From Zoroaster sp. YZ-2022 (taxonomy: Eukaryota > Echinodermata > Asteroidea > Forcipulatida > Zoroasteridae), in NCBI GenBank assembly GCA_029582265.1, contig CM055828.1, positions 28,164,618 to 28,228,617 on the forward strand: a stretch of 64,000 bases of DNA, read 5' to 3'. The stretch's first letter is position 1. Each line of letters opens with the position of its first letter. This document shows, piece after piece, positions 1 to 11,945 of this stretch. The notes below the pieces were generated by a model, which had not been told where the DNA came from, did no database searches, and saw nothing but the letters and a program-made list of their open reading frames with translations. The position numbers and the translations under genes were made by a program.

Positions 1-2559
1 GGATTTTTATTTTTTATTTTTTTTTCTTCTCCTTGACTGTCATTTTAAGATTGAAATGCATTGGAACTGAAACCACATACCATGTTTTTCATTTGTATAC
101 CTATCAGCAAGGAATTTTGCTTCAGAATAAAAGTATCCCAAGCAGTTTTGTTGTACTTTTCGCTGTGATTGACACAGCAAATTCATCCATATTGCGTGCA
201 ATGCTCAACATGCAACATGTGAGTGGCCATTCGATTGGAAAACGTGTAGATTTGAGTCGCAATCGTTGGCACACAGTGTGTGCGAAGGCAGTGCACCATG
301 TGAGGGCCGGGGCCATTCGATTTGAAAACATGTAGATTGAGTCTTGGGTACCGGTAATTTTCCGGTAAAAAAAGTGGAAAATTTCACAAATCAAACGTAT
401 TATGTTTTATACAAAGAAAATTGGTAAGTTTCATTAATAAATAAGCCTATGAATGACGGGAAAAAAAAAAAAAAAAAAAAAAACCCGACCCGAGATTTCA
501 GCACTTTTGGGTCGGTCGGTGGAGGGCAACTCAACATCTTTTTTGGGGGGCCTAATTATAAACTAAATAAATTTCGTAATGGCAGAATACATCGCGGTAT
601 TATAATGAGCATACTAATAGCAAAACAACAGCTTCAAACCAAATGTTAAGTTCTGCTCCCTTTTTCACCTCACGGTGTTATTTTGGTCCAGATTTCATGC
701 CAACCATACGCTATTTTCAGCAAACACGACCACATACCGCGGGGTTACGTTTCCCCGTAGCTCGACTGGACAGAGAGGGGAAACTATTGGGTTACCTCTT
801 CGGCATTGTTCGGACTGATTGACGGAAGGTGCTATGTAGGGGTCGCGGTAGAAGCCTGGTATGACATGACTTAGTCTTGAAAAGACTATTTACGCTCTAA
901 ATTTCAGCTAGCCAGGCGGGGTGTCAAAGGGGAAATAAATAATATACACACTTCTCAAGGTTGGAGTGTGTTTATTTTTAATGAACCGTATGGACAACCG
1001 TCTGGCCTCGCCATGATGAATACATTTAATGGATCTAGTCAGGTCCGTAGCCAAGAATTGGAACATAAAGGGCACCAGCCAGTCTGCAACGGCTTCACCA
1101 AATTGCATTGGCTGTCTTGGCTCATGGGGGCGGGAGAGGGGAGAGGGATGGCTGTCTGTCTCGTTTTACTGGCTCTCAATCAAGCTCAAGCTTGAATTGT
1201 TCTTAAATATAAAGATTTTCCATTGCTCACTATTTCCATGAAATGCCATGAAACAGACTGAAAATGGAAGTCTCATTTCATATGCTTTATACTAAAAAAG
1301 AGCACACCTTAAACGTTGCTTGTGTCATTAGGGCCTACTACCTAAAAATAATTTTTTTTAAAGCAAGAATAGGCATATAGTGAACAGTTCTTCTATTTTC
1401 ATGAAACTGCATTCACACACAATTATAGTTTCGATAATCAGACGACACCATTTTTTTCACATACATTTTCAAGGTTGAATGCATATTTGTATAATGGCGA
1501 ATATGGAAACAGGTTATGATATTTCCCTCACCACCACCGCCAACACATTAGTAGGCCTACATTATATCAAGATAATACGTCTTCTATGTAAGGATACAAA
1601 GTTCATCTCAGTTACGTGAGGGACTGAATAAATACCCCAGGGTTGCTTCACTACCACTCTAAATAATGATACATCGGCAGATTATGGTTGATTTCAATTC
1701 GTTTATCCCATTCAATTGTTGCAACGATTCGAGGACGTTCCTTTTGATGTAATCGTTCAGACTTACAGGTCAGTGCTTGTAATATTATGTGTCTGCCCGG
1801 CGAGGTGGGGCTGTGTGATATGACGAGTGGACCAAACAGGAGGCCATTTTGCCAAGGGATGTGAACCTCACACGTCGGTGTTGTTGTTTAGGTTTTATTT
1901 TGTACTTTCTATTTATTTTATTTTCAAAGGGCCAGTTAAGTCACACAAGTAAGTGGCTTACGACAATGCACTTGTAACGTCAGAACTCTGAAATTATCCC
2001 CGAGAAAAAGCGTCGTCAAAATAGGCTACCCTAGTGCAGGTGACGTCACTGTAGCCCAATCAGTCGAAGCGTATACAGCACAGATGAACTCAACATTTAT
2101 TTCAAATTGTACATTACTTTGTTGCTCAAAGTCAGACAACATCCTCATTATAATGGTAAAGAAGGGCAACTATGACAAAATCAACAAAGGTACTACACTT
2201 CACAGCGCATGTGAGAAAAAAAAATGAAGTTGTCCAAAATGTTCTACTGACCATGTTAAAGCCGATGTATTGGAAAATAGTAAAATAGTTTCCAAAACGA
2301 AATTCTTTCATCCGAAAACAGAAAGTTCACGTTGAACACGAAAATCTGAATCATGATTAAATATCTTCTCGTAAACAACACAATGAAATAATCTGAAACT
2401 TGAACAGGGTTGTGTTTACACATATTGATTCTTATAAAGTACGGATGCATTTACATACATTTCACCAAAGGTGTATACTTGCTTTAACGACACAGCGTAC
2501 TTAAAGTTTAAACTTTCTCAGATTGCTTAATGTTTTGTAAACATATAAACCAACATTTT
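1..2559. other. Intergenic, no gene recognised
   Basis: AT-rich sequence with a run of 23 A at about 461-482, and an imperfect direct repeat around 218-256 and 298-343 (both containing GGCCATTCGATT). Short open frames look random in composition. A more GC-rich patch at 720-870 is unexplained. Confidence 0.5.
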
Positions 2560-2680
2560 CCTGAAGATGGTCAGAGCACACTGACCAAAACGTCAAATTA
2601 CCCACAGTTTCTTCTCAGAACCGCTCTGCTCAATAGAGATTATACATGGTGTTACCGCAAACCTACTCTATTAATTATCA
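2560..2680 (+). repeat. Hairpin-bearing dispersed repeat, copy 1
   Basis: CTGAAGA, a hairpin at 2568-2587 (TGGTCAG, loop AGCACA, CTGACCA), then AAACGTC, then a shared 3' segment ending in ATGGTGTTACCGCAAACCT. Two further copies are at 18412 (+) and 34771 (-). It resembles the ends of retroelement repeats spread through animal genomes. Confidence 0.6.
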
Positions 2681-4189
2681 CCAATGTTGTACCTTCCCTT
2701 CCTTGGAGATCTGCTAACTAAACTGTAGATTTTACCACCGCATGTGATGTTGGTCAGAAAGAAATATTTCTGGATAGTTTCCTAAACCTATTTTGAGAAA
2801 TTAAAAGGAAGTGTCGTAGACTTCAAGCGTGTTGAAATGTGTCCCACATGTGGGCACTAACTTATCGGCGGGGTTCGTCGGCACGTTAGCTGTGTCTGCC
2901 ACACACTATAATCATTATACAGAAGTAAATGATTTTTTCGCTAAATTGGTATTTTATGTTGTACTGATCTCCTTTATTAATGACCATATGTCTCTCGAGG
3001 AAAACAAATTGTCCAAAACAATGAACAAATTAAATAAATTAAATCATTTAAAGGGCAAGTTCAACTTTGGCTTTTTACTAACTGTTCAAGTATGTTACGA
3101 ACTGTTATCAGACAAATTACTTGCTGTATGAAGTTTGTACACGTATTAATCATTCTGAAAATTTATTTCGTCTAAAACGCTTTCATCAGAAAACTGGAAT
3201 TGTTAATATGAATTTACAAGAAGTTGCCATCCTGCAACATTTTGGTAAAACATAACAACATATTTTTTAAACAGTTTTACGTAGTATTCTCACAAATGTG
3301 AGCACCTATTGTGATGACACTTTCACAGGTTAGTCTTATGATAAGCATTATATACCACTTGTTCATTTCTAGAGGGTTGAGAAGGAAAAGGATTAAATAG
3401 ACCAATGTCGTACCCTCCCTTTAAATCAACCCAACTAAAACTTTTTAATAAAAAAATATGGCTGATGTTAGTACCACGGTGAATAAAGATAAAAACTGAA
3501 TCTATTTTAAGAAAGAATGACATGGGGATTTTTTGTTCAAGGGAGGACTGGAAGTTATAGGGCGTAAAATGTCCCCGTGCAAATGCACCATAAATGTGTT
3601 GGTGGAATTTGACCTCCTGAACTCGTTGGATTTCCAACAAAGGCCAGGTATAAACAGCAGTATACTGACAGGTAATATATCTGCTGTTATTGTACATATC
3701 TCTCAAGCAAGAAACACTTTCCATTATCTCTTTGTATAGGCCTATTCCCAGAATTTGGGTTCACTTTATACGGCCAGACTCACACAAATTGAATGCATTT
3801 TGTGACAGACTTGCTTGACGCGAAACTAATAAATCTTCACGGGGAATTTCAGGATTGGATGGTTTCTCAATTACGGCTTTACAAAGCAGAATTCACACTA
3901 AATTCACGCTTTCTAGCTGTGATTGTTAATGTCAGGTCACGCCAGCTATTATATTATATTGCAGATACCTTAGCGCCATGTTTTCTCATTGTGACTTACA
4001 GATACTACTGCGGCAGCATATATATCTAAAAATGTAAAAATCAGAGCAAAACTTTGTGGGGGAGTGGGGGAAGAACATTGTCATCAACTGTAAAAGCCCG
4101 AGTATTGACAGGTTAGTCTATTTGACTGATTTACCTATAGACGTTCAGAGGCAGATCTATTGTGGCTGACTCTTTTGTTGACAAGCTAG
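2681..4189. repeat. Fragments of the TTAA / AGGGAAGGTAC repeat family
   Basis: An end of the family lies at about 2690-2705 and a longer stretch at 3296-3424. The latter matches 36278-36400 (CACCT.TTGTGATGA, ACAGGT, AGAGGGTT, then CCTCCCTTTAAA). Nothing else is recognised. Confidence 0.5.
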
Positions 4190-4333
4190 ATTGAACAAAT
4201 TGTTTGTTTTCTCCCAGGGAGGAAACATTATACAATTTGTTCAATTAACCCTAACTCCCTAGACAACAAAGCCAGTTGGAGGAATTTGAAGGATTTTATT
4301 GTTTTAATACAATGCCTAGGGAGTTAGGGTTAA
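4190..4333. repeat. Two nested inverted repeats
   Basis: ATTGAACAAATTGT pairs with ACAATTTGTTCAAT, and TTAACCCTAACTCCCTAG (4245-4262) pairs with its reverse complement at 4316-4333. Probably a small MITE. Confidence 0.5.
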
Positions 4334-5753
4334 GTTTGTCAAAATAAATTAAATTTAAACAATATTTGATTCACAGCGAAATTCTTGACCCCATTTACCA
4401 TTAGAAAGGGGGGGGGGGTAGTTGTTCTGTGACCTACTGACCTCAATCAAACTATTTTATGGCCGATAAATTTCTGGCTACGTGTCTGGGTGAGCAGATT
4501 CATAAATTTTACCCAGTACTTGTCAACAACTTTCCCCAGTGCACAACTTCTCCAAGTTCTTGGCCAAACCTTCCCTGGTCATTGTTTACTAGCCTATTCC
4601 CCAATTTCACCCTGTCCTTGTAATATTCACAACTTTCAACAATCCTTATCCATATTCTACCCAAGTCCTGGCTTAAACATTGCTCCAGATATTAAATAGC
4701 TAAAAAGGAAATGTCTTTCCCCCCGTCTCCTCTATAGCGCACACAATAAATGCCACTGACTTACTTCTTAGCGTCCATACAACAAATGACGTTTCAGCGT
4801 TTATACTCGAATTTGACAAGTCACTTGTCTTGTGGACTCTCCCGTATATGTACTTTACCCCCATTCGCTGTGAACAAGTGGGAGGATCAATATTGTTTGT
4901 TGTTTACTTTGAAAGTTATATTCGAAAACAAAAATATTTTACCCGGATCCAATTAGGCCTTGGACAATTTTCAAACGTGAAACAGGTTATGTTTTTTCAC
5001 AATTCTTTTGTCATGTAAAATTCTAAGCATGGTTGACTTTTTAACCTAATATAGGGATTTATTGCAAAAAATACAAATCAACAACAAAATCATGGTATTA
5101 ATAACAAACATTTATCTAATTAATTGATTTTTTTTCAAAATTTAATGCTAAATTATTTTTAAAGAAATGTTGAGCCATAAAATCTAGGATGTCTTTTATA
5201 TCTGTGATGTCCATAAATTTCCAATAGTGGAACAAATAATATTTGCAATTAAGTATATTCGGTTTACATTTTCGTAAAGGCATGCTTATCCAACAATATA
5301 ATTATTTCTACAAGTCTAAATTTCTTTCATATTTACGACAGCATTAACACAAAACAATTTGGCAATTATTTAACAAGGTTTCAACAAACATACCCAGTCC
5401 TAGAGTTATGTATATAATATGCATATGCAAAGGAAAATACGAAATTGAAAAAAAACCAAACAAACAAACAAACAAACAATCAATCCAAAGTTACCCATAT
5501 TTTAAGGACCTACACAGAGCAGCAGTCATCTTGTTTCCTTGCATACAGTAACTGTTTCATAAAGAGGTACGTTTGAACACTGGAATAGACTGGTTTGCAT
5601 GACGTGTGCACTGTCCAGTTTTGGTTCAACTTTGCCCTTTGTCCCCCGTTGCCTTGCAACGACAAATTTAGATAGATTTTAGCCATAGATTTTCGGTTCT
5701 TCTGTTGGTGTTCCCTCTTGGCCGTGACACTGGGGTCCGAGGACCCTACCACC
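4334..5753. other. Intergenic, nothing recognised
   Basis: AT-rich; a (CAAA)n microsatellite at about 5457-5478. No coding signature. Confidence 0.45.
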
Positions 5754-5951
5754 CAGTGGCGTAACTAGCGTCCAATTTTCAGGGGGTACTAGGGGTGCAC
5801 CACTTTTTCTAGGGGGCATGTCAATACTTGAATCCTGCAGTCTCAAATAGGGACATATTTTATCACAATTCTGAATGGGGCACCCAGGGGGCATGGACAT
5901 CGGCTGGGGGGGGGGGCACGTTCTCCCGTACCCCCCATAGCTACGCCACTG
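5754..5951. mobile_element. hAT-type MITE
   Basis: Ends CAGTGGCGTAACTA and its near-perfect reverse complement TAGCTACGCCACTG. It is flanked by a perfect 8-bp duplication CTACCACC (5746-5753 and 5952-5959). Size, terminal CAG and 8-bp duplication fit a non-autonomous hAT element. It has no transposase. Confidence 0.85.
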
Positions 5952-6452
5952 CTACCACCACGTTTAAATCGTGACAAAAGTTGGTTGTGATTTAAAAAAA
6001 AAAAAAATGGAGACGGGCTGGTTCTAAATCAACCATTTTTGCACATTCGCACTTGACAATTGGGTATAGGCTTTATGATATTTGAACATTTTGATAAGCA
6101 TGTTTGCTAAACCTATAATATGGGCGATTTGTATCAAGGACTAACGCGTTATCATTTTTATATTGTCGGGGACTGTCTGTAGCTGTTTTATTCACAGTCC
6201 AATACCAGAATGAGACGGCCGTGGGTCGATCGACATATTTATATGAACGAGGTGGGGTTTGGGTTTATGGAATGGTCACAGAATTTACAGAAATTTAATT
6301 CAATAACACCACTCGTCAGTAGTAAAATGCACAAGGGATGGGATGGGGCCAGGTTCATGAAAGATAAAATGTTGATTAAGGGAAGGTAAAACATTGGATA
6401 CCGTACAGTTATATGCTACATGTATGCTTACTTTCTTTTTTGAACTAACATA

Positions 6453-6788
6453 ATACTGAACATCAAAAGAAACGCAAGTCCGAGGACAGCAAAAGAAACG
6501 CAAGTCCGAGGTCTTGTCAAGTTTTCAAACAGAAGACAAACCATTTTTATTCTAATCACTCATTTAATGAAAAATGCTTTCAATTTGTGAGCTGAAAGTG
6601 ACTGTTGAAATTGCATTGCAAGATTTTCACATTCAACAGTCACTTTCAGCTCACAAATTGAAAGCATTTTTCATTAAATGAGTGATTAGAATCAAAATGG
6701 TTTGTCTTCTGTTTGAAAACTTGACAAGACCTCGGACTTGCGTTTCTTTTGCTGTCCTCGGACTTGCGTTTCTTTTGATGTTCAGTAT
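6453..6788. mobile_element. 336-bp near-perfect palindrome (foldback element)
   Basis: Arms 6453-6609 and 6632-6788 (157 bp each) are almost perfect reverse complements around a 22-base loop. Each arm holds two copies of AAAGAAACGCAAGTCCGAGG. The sequence would form a very stable hairpin. Confidence 0.85.
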
Positions 6789-8130
6789 ACATTAAACAAC
6801 CAACCGGTGAAATTTCAGCTAATGTGGAGTCCAACTCATGAGAAATTGTGAAAACCATTCACAATTTTTTTTTATACAGAAAACACTTGCGAGCAAAAAA
6901 CATGCATATTTGTTTGGGTTTTCTCTGGGAAGGGAGCACTTCAGATATATATTTTTATTCAATATGATTGGTACTATGTTCATCGCTTGACCTACCATGC
7001 AATATCAAATAATAACTTTACTTTCTAAAAAGACACTAAGAGTCTTTCAGTTTTTAGCACCAACCGTGAAATGATGATACAACGCAATGTACCGGTATTA
7101 TGTTAAATATTTTAGGTACACCATTGGTAATATTGGCAAACTGCTTCCAATAAGGTTTCACCCTCTTTGAAACAAGCTCAACAACTAACCTGTGAAAGTT
7201 TCAGCTTATTGTTTTGTGTTGTTCAGGAGAAAATAGAAGAAATGCGTTTAGATTTGTTGTATTCTGTTTTAATGGATACTGTTTTAATGGAAAGGGCTCT
7301 TATACAGGTGTACAGTGTGCTGAGATAATTGTATGTGGTGCACTTAAAACAATAAATGATTAGATTAGATTAGATTATTCATTATTACGTGGAGTTTAGG
7401 AAAGAGTACTCTTTTCTAAATTTAAACTGACAATTATTTCACCTTTCTTTGAAATAACAGCACTTAAAACAACAATAGGTCTATTGCTATGGAAGATTGA
7501 TACCATCATAAGCTTAGCACCTAGTAAGTTTACATTAAAATTTGACCATTTGGGTTATTTAAAATTTCTGTAAATGCATCCAATCCATACTTTGTGAGAA
7601 TCAAGAGATACAGGTACATGAATAAACTTTTGCATGGAAAAACCTGTCGTAATGTAGATAGACATCAACAAAGCTTTACTAAATATCATTGGACGTGTAT
7701 TATAATACACTATAGAACATGTAGTATCAAGTTAATTGGGGAAACCCTCTAATACGTTAAATTTAAGGTTGTCATCAGTGTCAAAGAAAAGCCGGGGGCT
7801 ACGTTGAAAAAACATTTTACCGTTTTATAAAAAAAGCTGACTTGCTTCTTGCGTCCCACGCATGTCGCCATTTCGAAAGTATTCAGAGGGTCCACAGTGA
7901 CACCTGAGGTACATGGTAACCGGTATAGGTATACACAGAAAGACATACTCGTTCCTTTCAAGGTAAGGTACAGAATTAGTAAATCAACTAAACCAAGTGG
8001 TCGAATTGAAGGGGTGGATCCAGGGTCTCAAAAAGGGGAGGAGCACAGAAAAAGTATCGTAAATTTACATGCACTGTGAGAAAAAGGAGACACATACTTC
8101 TGATTGTATCAAACTTCTTTACGAATAAGT
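6789..8130. repeat. Intergenic with repeat fragments
   Basis: A TTAA-family end at about 7108-7200 (GGTACACCATTGGTAATATT and GTGAAAGTTTCAGCTTATT), a GATTA microsatellite at about 7360-7377, and a fragment with AGAGTACTCTTTTCTAAATT at about 7395-7425. No gene is seen. Confidence 0.45.
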
Positions 8131-8342
8131 GATATAATTCTTTTTTGAATTTAGGAAGAGTACTGTTTTCTAAATTCCACGTACAAATTAATACAACAAA
8201 CCTGCAATGCATTTCACTCATTTCTCTTTGATGACACAACATAATAAGCTTAAACTTTCACAGGTTGGTTTTTAATGTATATTTAGGTTCAAAGAGATTA
8301 CGCAAACTTGCCAACTGAACCAATGTTGTGCCTTCCCTTTAG
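8131..8342. repeat. TTAA-family repeat copy
   Basis: Carries AGAGTACTGTTTTCTAAATT at the left, TTTCACAGGTTGGTTTTTAA in the middle, and CCAATGTTGTGCCTTCCCTT at the right end. It is homologous to 15077-15288 and 25081-25370. Confidence 0.6.
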
Positions 8343-8644
8343 TTTTCTTTGTGATTCGGTATTTTTTTATGCTCCACATGTTTGTAATTTTGCTAGGTTA
8401 AAACGAATTAATGAGAGGCCACAAACTTTTACGTTCATGCATTCCAAGAGAGAAATGATAAACTTCAACTGAAATTCACTGATATAGTGTCAAGGTCTAC
8501 TCACAAGTTAATATGAATACTAACAGGTTCTTAGGTCTTTACTAGGAGTACTAGTGGACATTATGTCAGTCCCTAAACTCTTGGTAATGTACTAACATTT
8601 AAATCAATTGGGAGCAACTGAGTGTTTAATTTTTACCTGATATT

Positions 8645-8767
8645 TCACCTACACACATACTCAGTGCTTTCCGAGTGTCTGTGAAAAAACCTTCACAGAT
8701 GACCCAGGCGGGATTCGAACCCACGACCTCCTGCTTTCTAGTGCAGACGTCTTAACCTCTCGACCAC
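8645..8767 (-). repeat. tRNA-derived SINE fragment
   Basis: On the minus strand it has an A box (TGGTCGAGAGGTTAAG) and B box (GGTTCGAATCC), then a tail with TTTTTTCACAGACACTC and AAAGCACTGAG. The same body occurs at 27205-27320. The long, mispaired arms argue against a working tRNA. Confidence 0.7.
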
Positions 8768-10330
8768 CATCCTATATAATTATTCACATTATTTATCCCA
8801 TAGCATTGACTGCAGGTGAATGTATACAATTTACACCATAAGTGTGTAATTTGGACTTTGTAAACCAAAATTAATGTATTTAAAGACAAAATTAAAGACT
8901 TCCAAACAAAAATCGCTACTGCATTTGAGCGCCTACCTTCTTCTTCTTCACTATACATGCTGAGTTGTGTTTAATCCTGTATTCACTTAAGAATTCAGTC
9001 GTCGTTTATCTTGAAATTATATTCCATCCGGCACTCAACACAAAAGTTATATGTTCCCATTACTTCTCATACTGAAGTTTCATATTTCCAAACCACATCA
9101 AGTGTCTGTGATATAGTAATCCTTGTGTTCTGTCACGGCAGCTTGTTCCACAGTATAAGCCCTACACATCCAGCGCGTCAAAGTGCATCAAGAGTGGATA
9201 TTTTAGTCACCAAAATATTTGTTATTTACACACACACACTCGGCTGTATCTCCAATGATGTTCTGTTTACTTTGTCGACAACTCGTACTAGTGTGGCATT
9301 CAGAGTAAATTCTGATATGAAGTGACTGTCTATGATGGGCACCTATCACACCACAGGCGAAACTCAGAGACGGAAGTAAATGTACACCTCACACATGGTC
9401 CAGCGTTCAAAACACATGTCTGAATTCCTGAGCGACTTTTCATCGAAGAAACCATCGCTTGAACCATGGAGGAAGGAACTATGCTTGAACCATGAGTAAA
9501 GTGAAGGTGTAGCTTTCTGAACCTCATTAATTTGACTGAATGAAAAATAACAACCTCCACATGAGTAAAGCAACCTTGTGGTATTCTTTGAATTTGAGGT
9601 CAAGCATAGACTGAGGTCAACCCTCACATCAGACAACAAACCATTGATGCATGGATAACACAACTGTATAAATAGTTTAACAGTTGCACGTGGTGTTACC
9701 ATACACTACAGTTCCTGCTTGCGCCCATTGTACACCAATCCTAAATAATGTCAATGATAAACTATTCTGTCACCCACAAATAGGTATGGTCTCTTCTTTT
9801 GTTTAACTTTTGCCGATATATGCGTGTTTTCATTTACGGCCTTGTTATTAGTAGCGGGAGAATCCATTTTATTTGAAGGGAAGTAAATAGTCGAATAAGC
9901 CAAACTACTATAAACAGGTAAGCCTAGTAATTTTAGGTTATAGGTTCAGAGTAAAGATTGATTTAAAATGACCATATCGTCATAAAAATAGACCAATATT
10001 TAGTTCTATAACTTATTTTGAGAAATATTCTCTCTCAAAAGGCCTACGTCATAATGTTTGCCCCTTGTTGATGAAACGAGATGATTGGTATTTTTCAGGT
10101 TCTTATTTTTTCCATAATGGCAGATGTAAATATTTTTTCACATGTAAACATCAGCATTCTTATCCGTTGGTGTATATATATATATATTTATGCCAGTGAT
10201 ATGACACAAATAACTGAGAAATTTCGGTTGATTTATGACCGGCACAAAAATGAAAAAGAAGTAGAAAAAAGAAAAATGTCTTTATACCACGGTCACTGCT
10301 AACGTATTTCCTCTAAAAATAGAAAATGTA
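8768..10330. other. Intergenic, no gene recognised
   Basis: Several open frames of 70-110 codons on both strands have no recognisable motif and overlap in shadow. A short TA microsatellite lies near 10173. Confidence 0.4.
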
Positions 10331-10341
10331 TTTTGGTATTC

Positions 10342-10518
10342 ACCGGTCTGTTGGCTGAACAAAAATCTAAACATTCTTGGGGTGACAGATCTTTTGAAGT
10401 TGTGGCTCCACGCCTTTGGAATGATTTGCCTCTGTACATTCGTGAATCTCAAACTGTTTACTCCTTCAAGAAAAACTTAAAATCTCATCTTATGTGTATT
10501 GCCTATAAGGACTACTAA
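10342..10518 (+). pseudogene. Non-LTR retrotransposon RT C-terminal fragment
   Basis: A short open frame with WGDRSFEVVAPRLWNDLPL and SFKKNLKSHLM, the typical C-terminal end of LINE reverse transcriptase polyproteins. It ends with a stop (TAA) at 10516-10518. No upstream RT or endonuclease domain is present, so it is a 5'-truncated insertion. Confidence 0.8.
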
Positions 10519-10534
10519 CATTCATTTATGCATT

Positions 10535-10866
10535 TTTTAAATCGTTTGTTTAGTATTATATTTCATTTGCTATTGTATTGTTATGCTATTGTATGATTTC
10601 TTGTTTACTGTAAAGCGCCTTGAGCACTTCTTGGTGGATATGTGCGCATTATAAATCTTCTGTATTATTATTATTATTATTATTATTGGTGACGTATATT
10701 TTTAAAATCGTTTGTTTAGTATTATATTTCATTTGCTATTGTATTGTTATGCTATTGTATGATTTCTTGTTTACTGTAAAGCGCCTTGAGCACTTCTTGG
10801 TGGATATGTGCGCATTATAAATCTTCTGTATTATTATTATTATTATTATTATTGGTGACGTATATA
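10535..10866 (+). repeat. Duplicated LINE 3' tail
   Basis: Two nearly identical 166-bp tandem copies, each ending in AAGCGCCTTGAGCAC, GGATATGTGCGCATTATAAA and (ATT)n. They follow the RT fragment directly and represent its 3'UTR, duplicated after insertion or at the tail. Confidence 0.8.
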
Positions 10867-11807
10867 TCCACTTGAAGTTAATGGTTTCAAAACAATCCGG
10901 AATATACAGAATTATACGTTTTTCTATTTTGTTTTGCAGTTGGACTAATCTGCTATCTACAATTTTGAAGTACGAAAAGGGGTGAATGTTTTAGTCTATA
11001 TTTCCCATGCTAAAAGTAGGCTTGCTTAAAGCCCGTCTTAACATCACATTTGTCTCATGCCTACTTCATCAACTCTGACCTTTGACCGGCAGGTGATACT
11101 TGGATGGTTATAAGCGTTGTATAACAAAAAATACCTTTCTATTCATTGGGTCTCATTTCGCTCCATTACCTATAACTCCATATTTTACAAGCAGCAAAGC
11201 CTCGACTATAAGCCGAACCTTGGGGAAGATTTCACACTGGTGCGCTTGTTGTCTTCAAGGCCTGCGGACATCGGTTGGGTTCCACGGCCCGTGCGTTCAC
11301 TGACCGCCCTTAAAAGGGAGGGGGCGGTGGGGAGACTTAGGCAGAACAAAAATAGAAGCCCTCGCGCGTTTACCAATTTTCCCTTTTTGATTCAGAGACG
11401 GGTAGATATGTGGCGTTAACAAAGGACCGTTTATAAAAGCCATATAAATACAAATATTTCCGCAGATCATTGTCAACAATGAAATGGTAATTTTCATGGG
11501 AAGACAACATGCAATCCAACGGACCTGCGGAGATAAAACGGGTCGCGAAATATTTACTGTTTTTTCCCCGGTGAGAATAGATGTAAAGCTACCGATATCT
11601 TCTGCGGTACTGAATTACTCTTTTAAGACAAAGCGTTCGGGTAAACTTTTGAATCTAAACTTCTGTCTCTAAACGTTTGTCATTATTTTACACACTTCCC
11701 TTCTTTGTGACTATAACATTGTATGATATTCTTTAAAAACAAAATTGGTCTATACATTTGCTTTGTTGTGTGTGTAGTATATCATTTGTTTGTCATCTAT
11801 GAGTTTT
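10867..11807. other. Intergenic, no gene recognised
   Basis: A more GC-rich patch at 11200-11400 has overlapping open frames on both strands without recognisable motifs. Confidence 0.4.
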
Positions 11808-11945
11808 AAAGGGAAGGTACAGCATTGGTAATATTGGTAAAACCTTTTCTAAAAGTATGCTTATTTACTTTGAATCAAGACATCCATTAAACAACCATCC
11901 TGTAAAGGTTTCAGCTTATTACGTTCTGAAAGATGCATTCAAGCT
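11808..11945. repeat. TTAA-family repeat, left part
   Basis: Starts TTTTAAAGGGAAGGTACAGC and continues ATTGGTAATATTGGTAAAAC, with GGTTTCAGCTTATTACGTTC. It is like 7108-7200. Confidence 0.55.

Noticed and set aside
33..335. Plus-strand 100-codon open frame at the left edge
   Set aside because: No domain or motif; it overlaps a minus-strand open frame and imperfect direct repeats.
2568..2587. Calling the hairpin repeat a hammerhead ribozyme outright
   Set aside because: The conserved G before AAAC is paired in the stem (or replaced by A in this copy) and stems I and III cannot be assigned. Kept as a hypothesis only.
4245..4333. Telomere-like CCCTAA motifs
   Set aside because: Only single, interrupted copies that form part of an inverted repeat; not a telomeric array.
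9011..9325. Plus-strand 104-codon open frame
   Set aside because: Composition looks random and nothing is recognisable. Left as intergenic.
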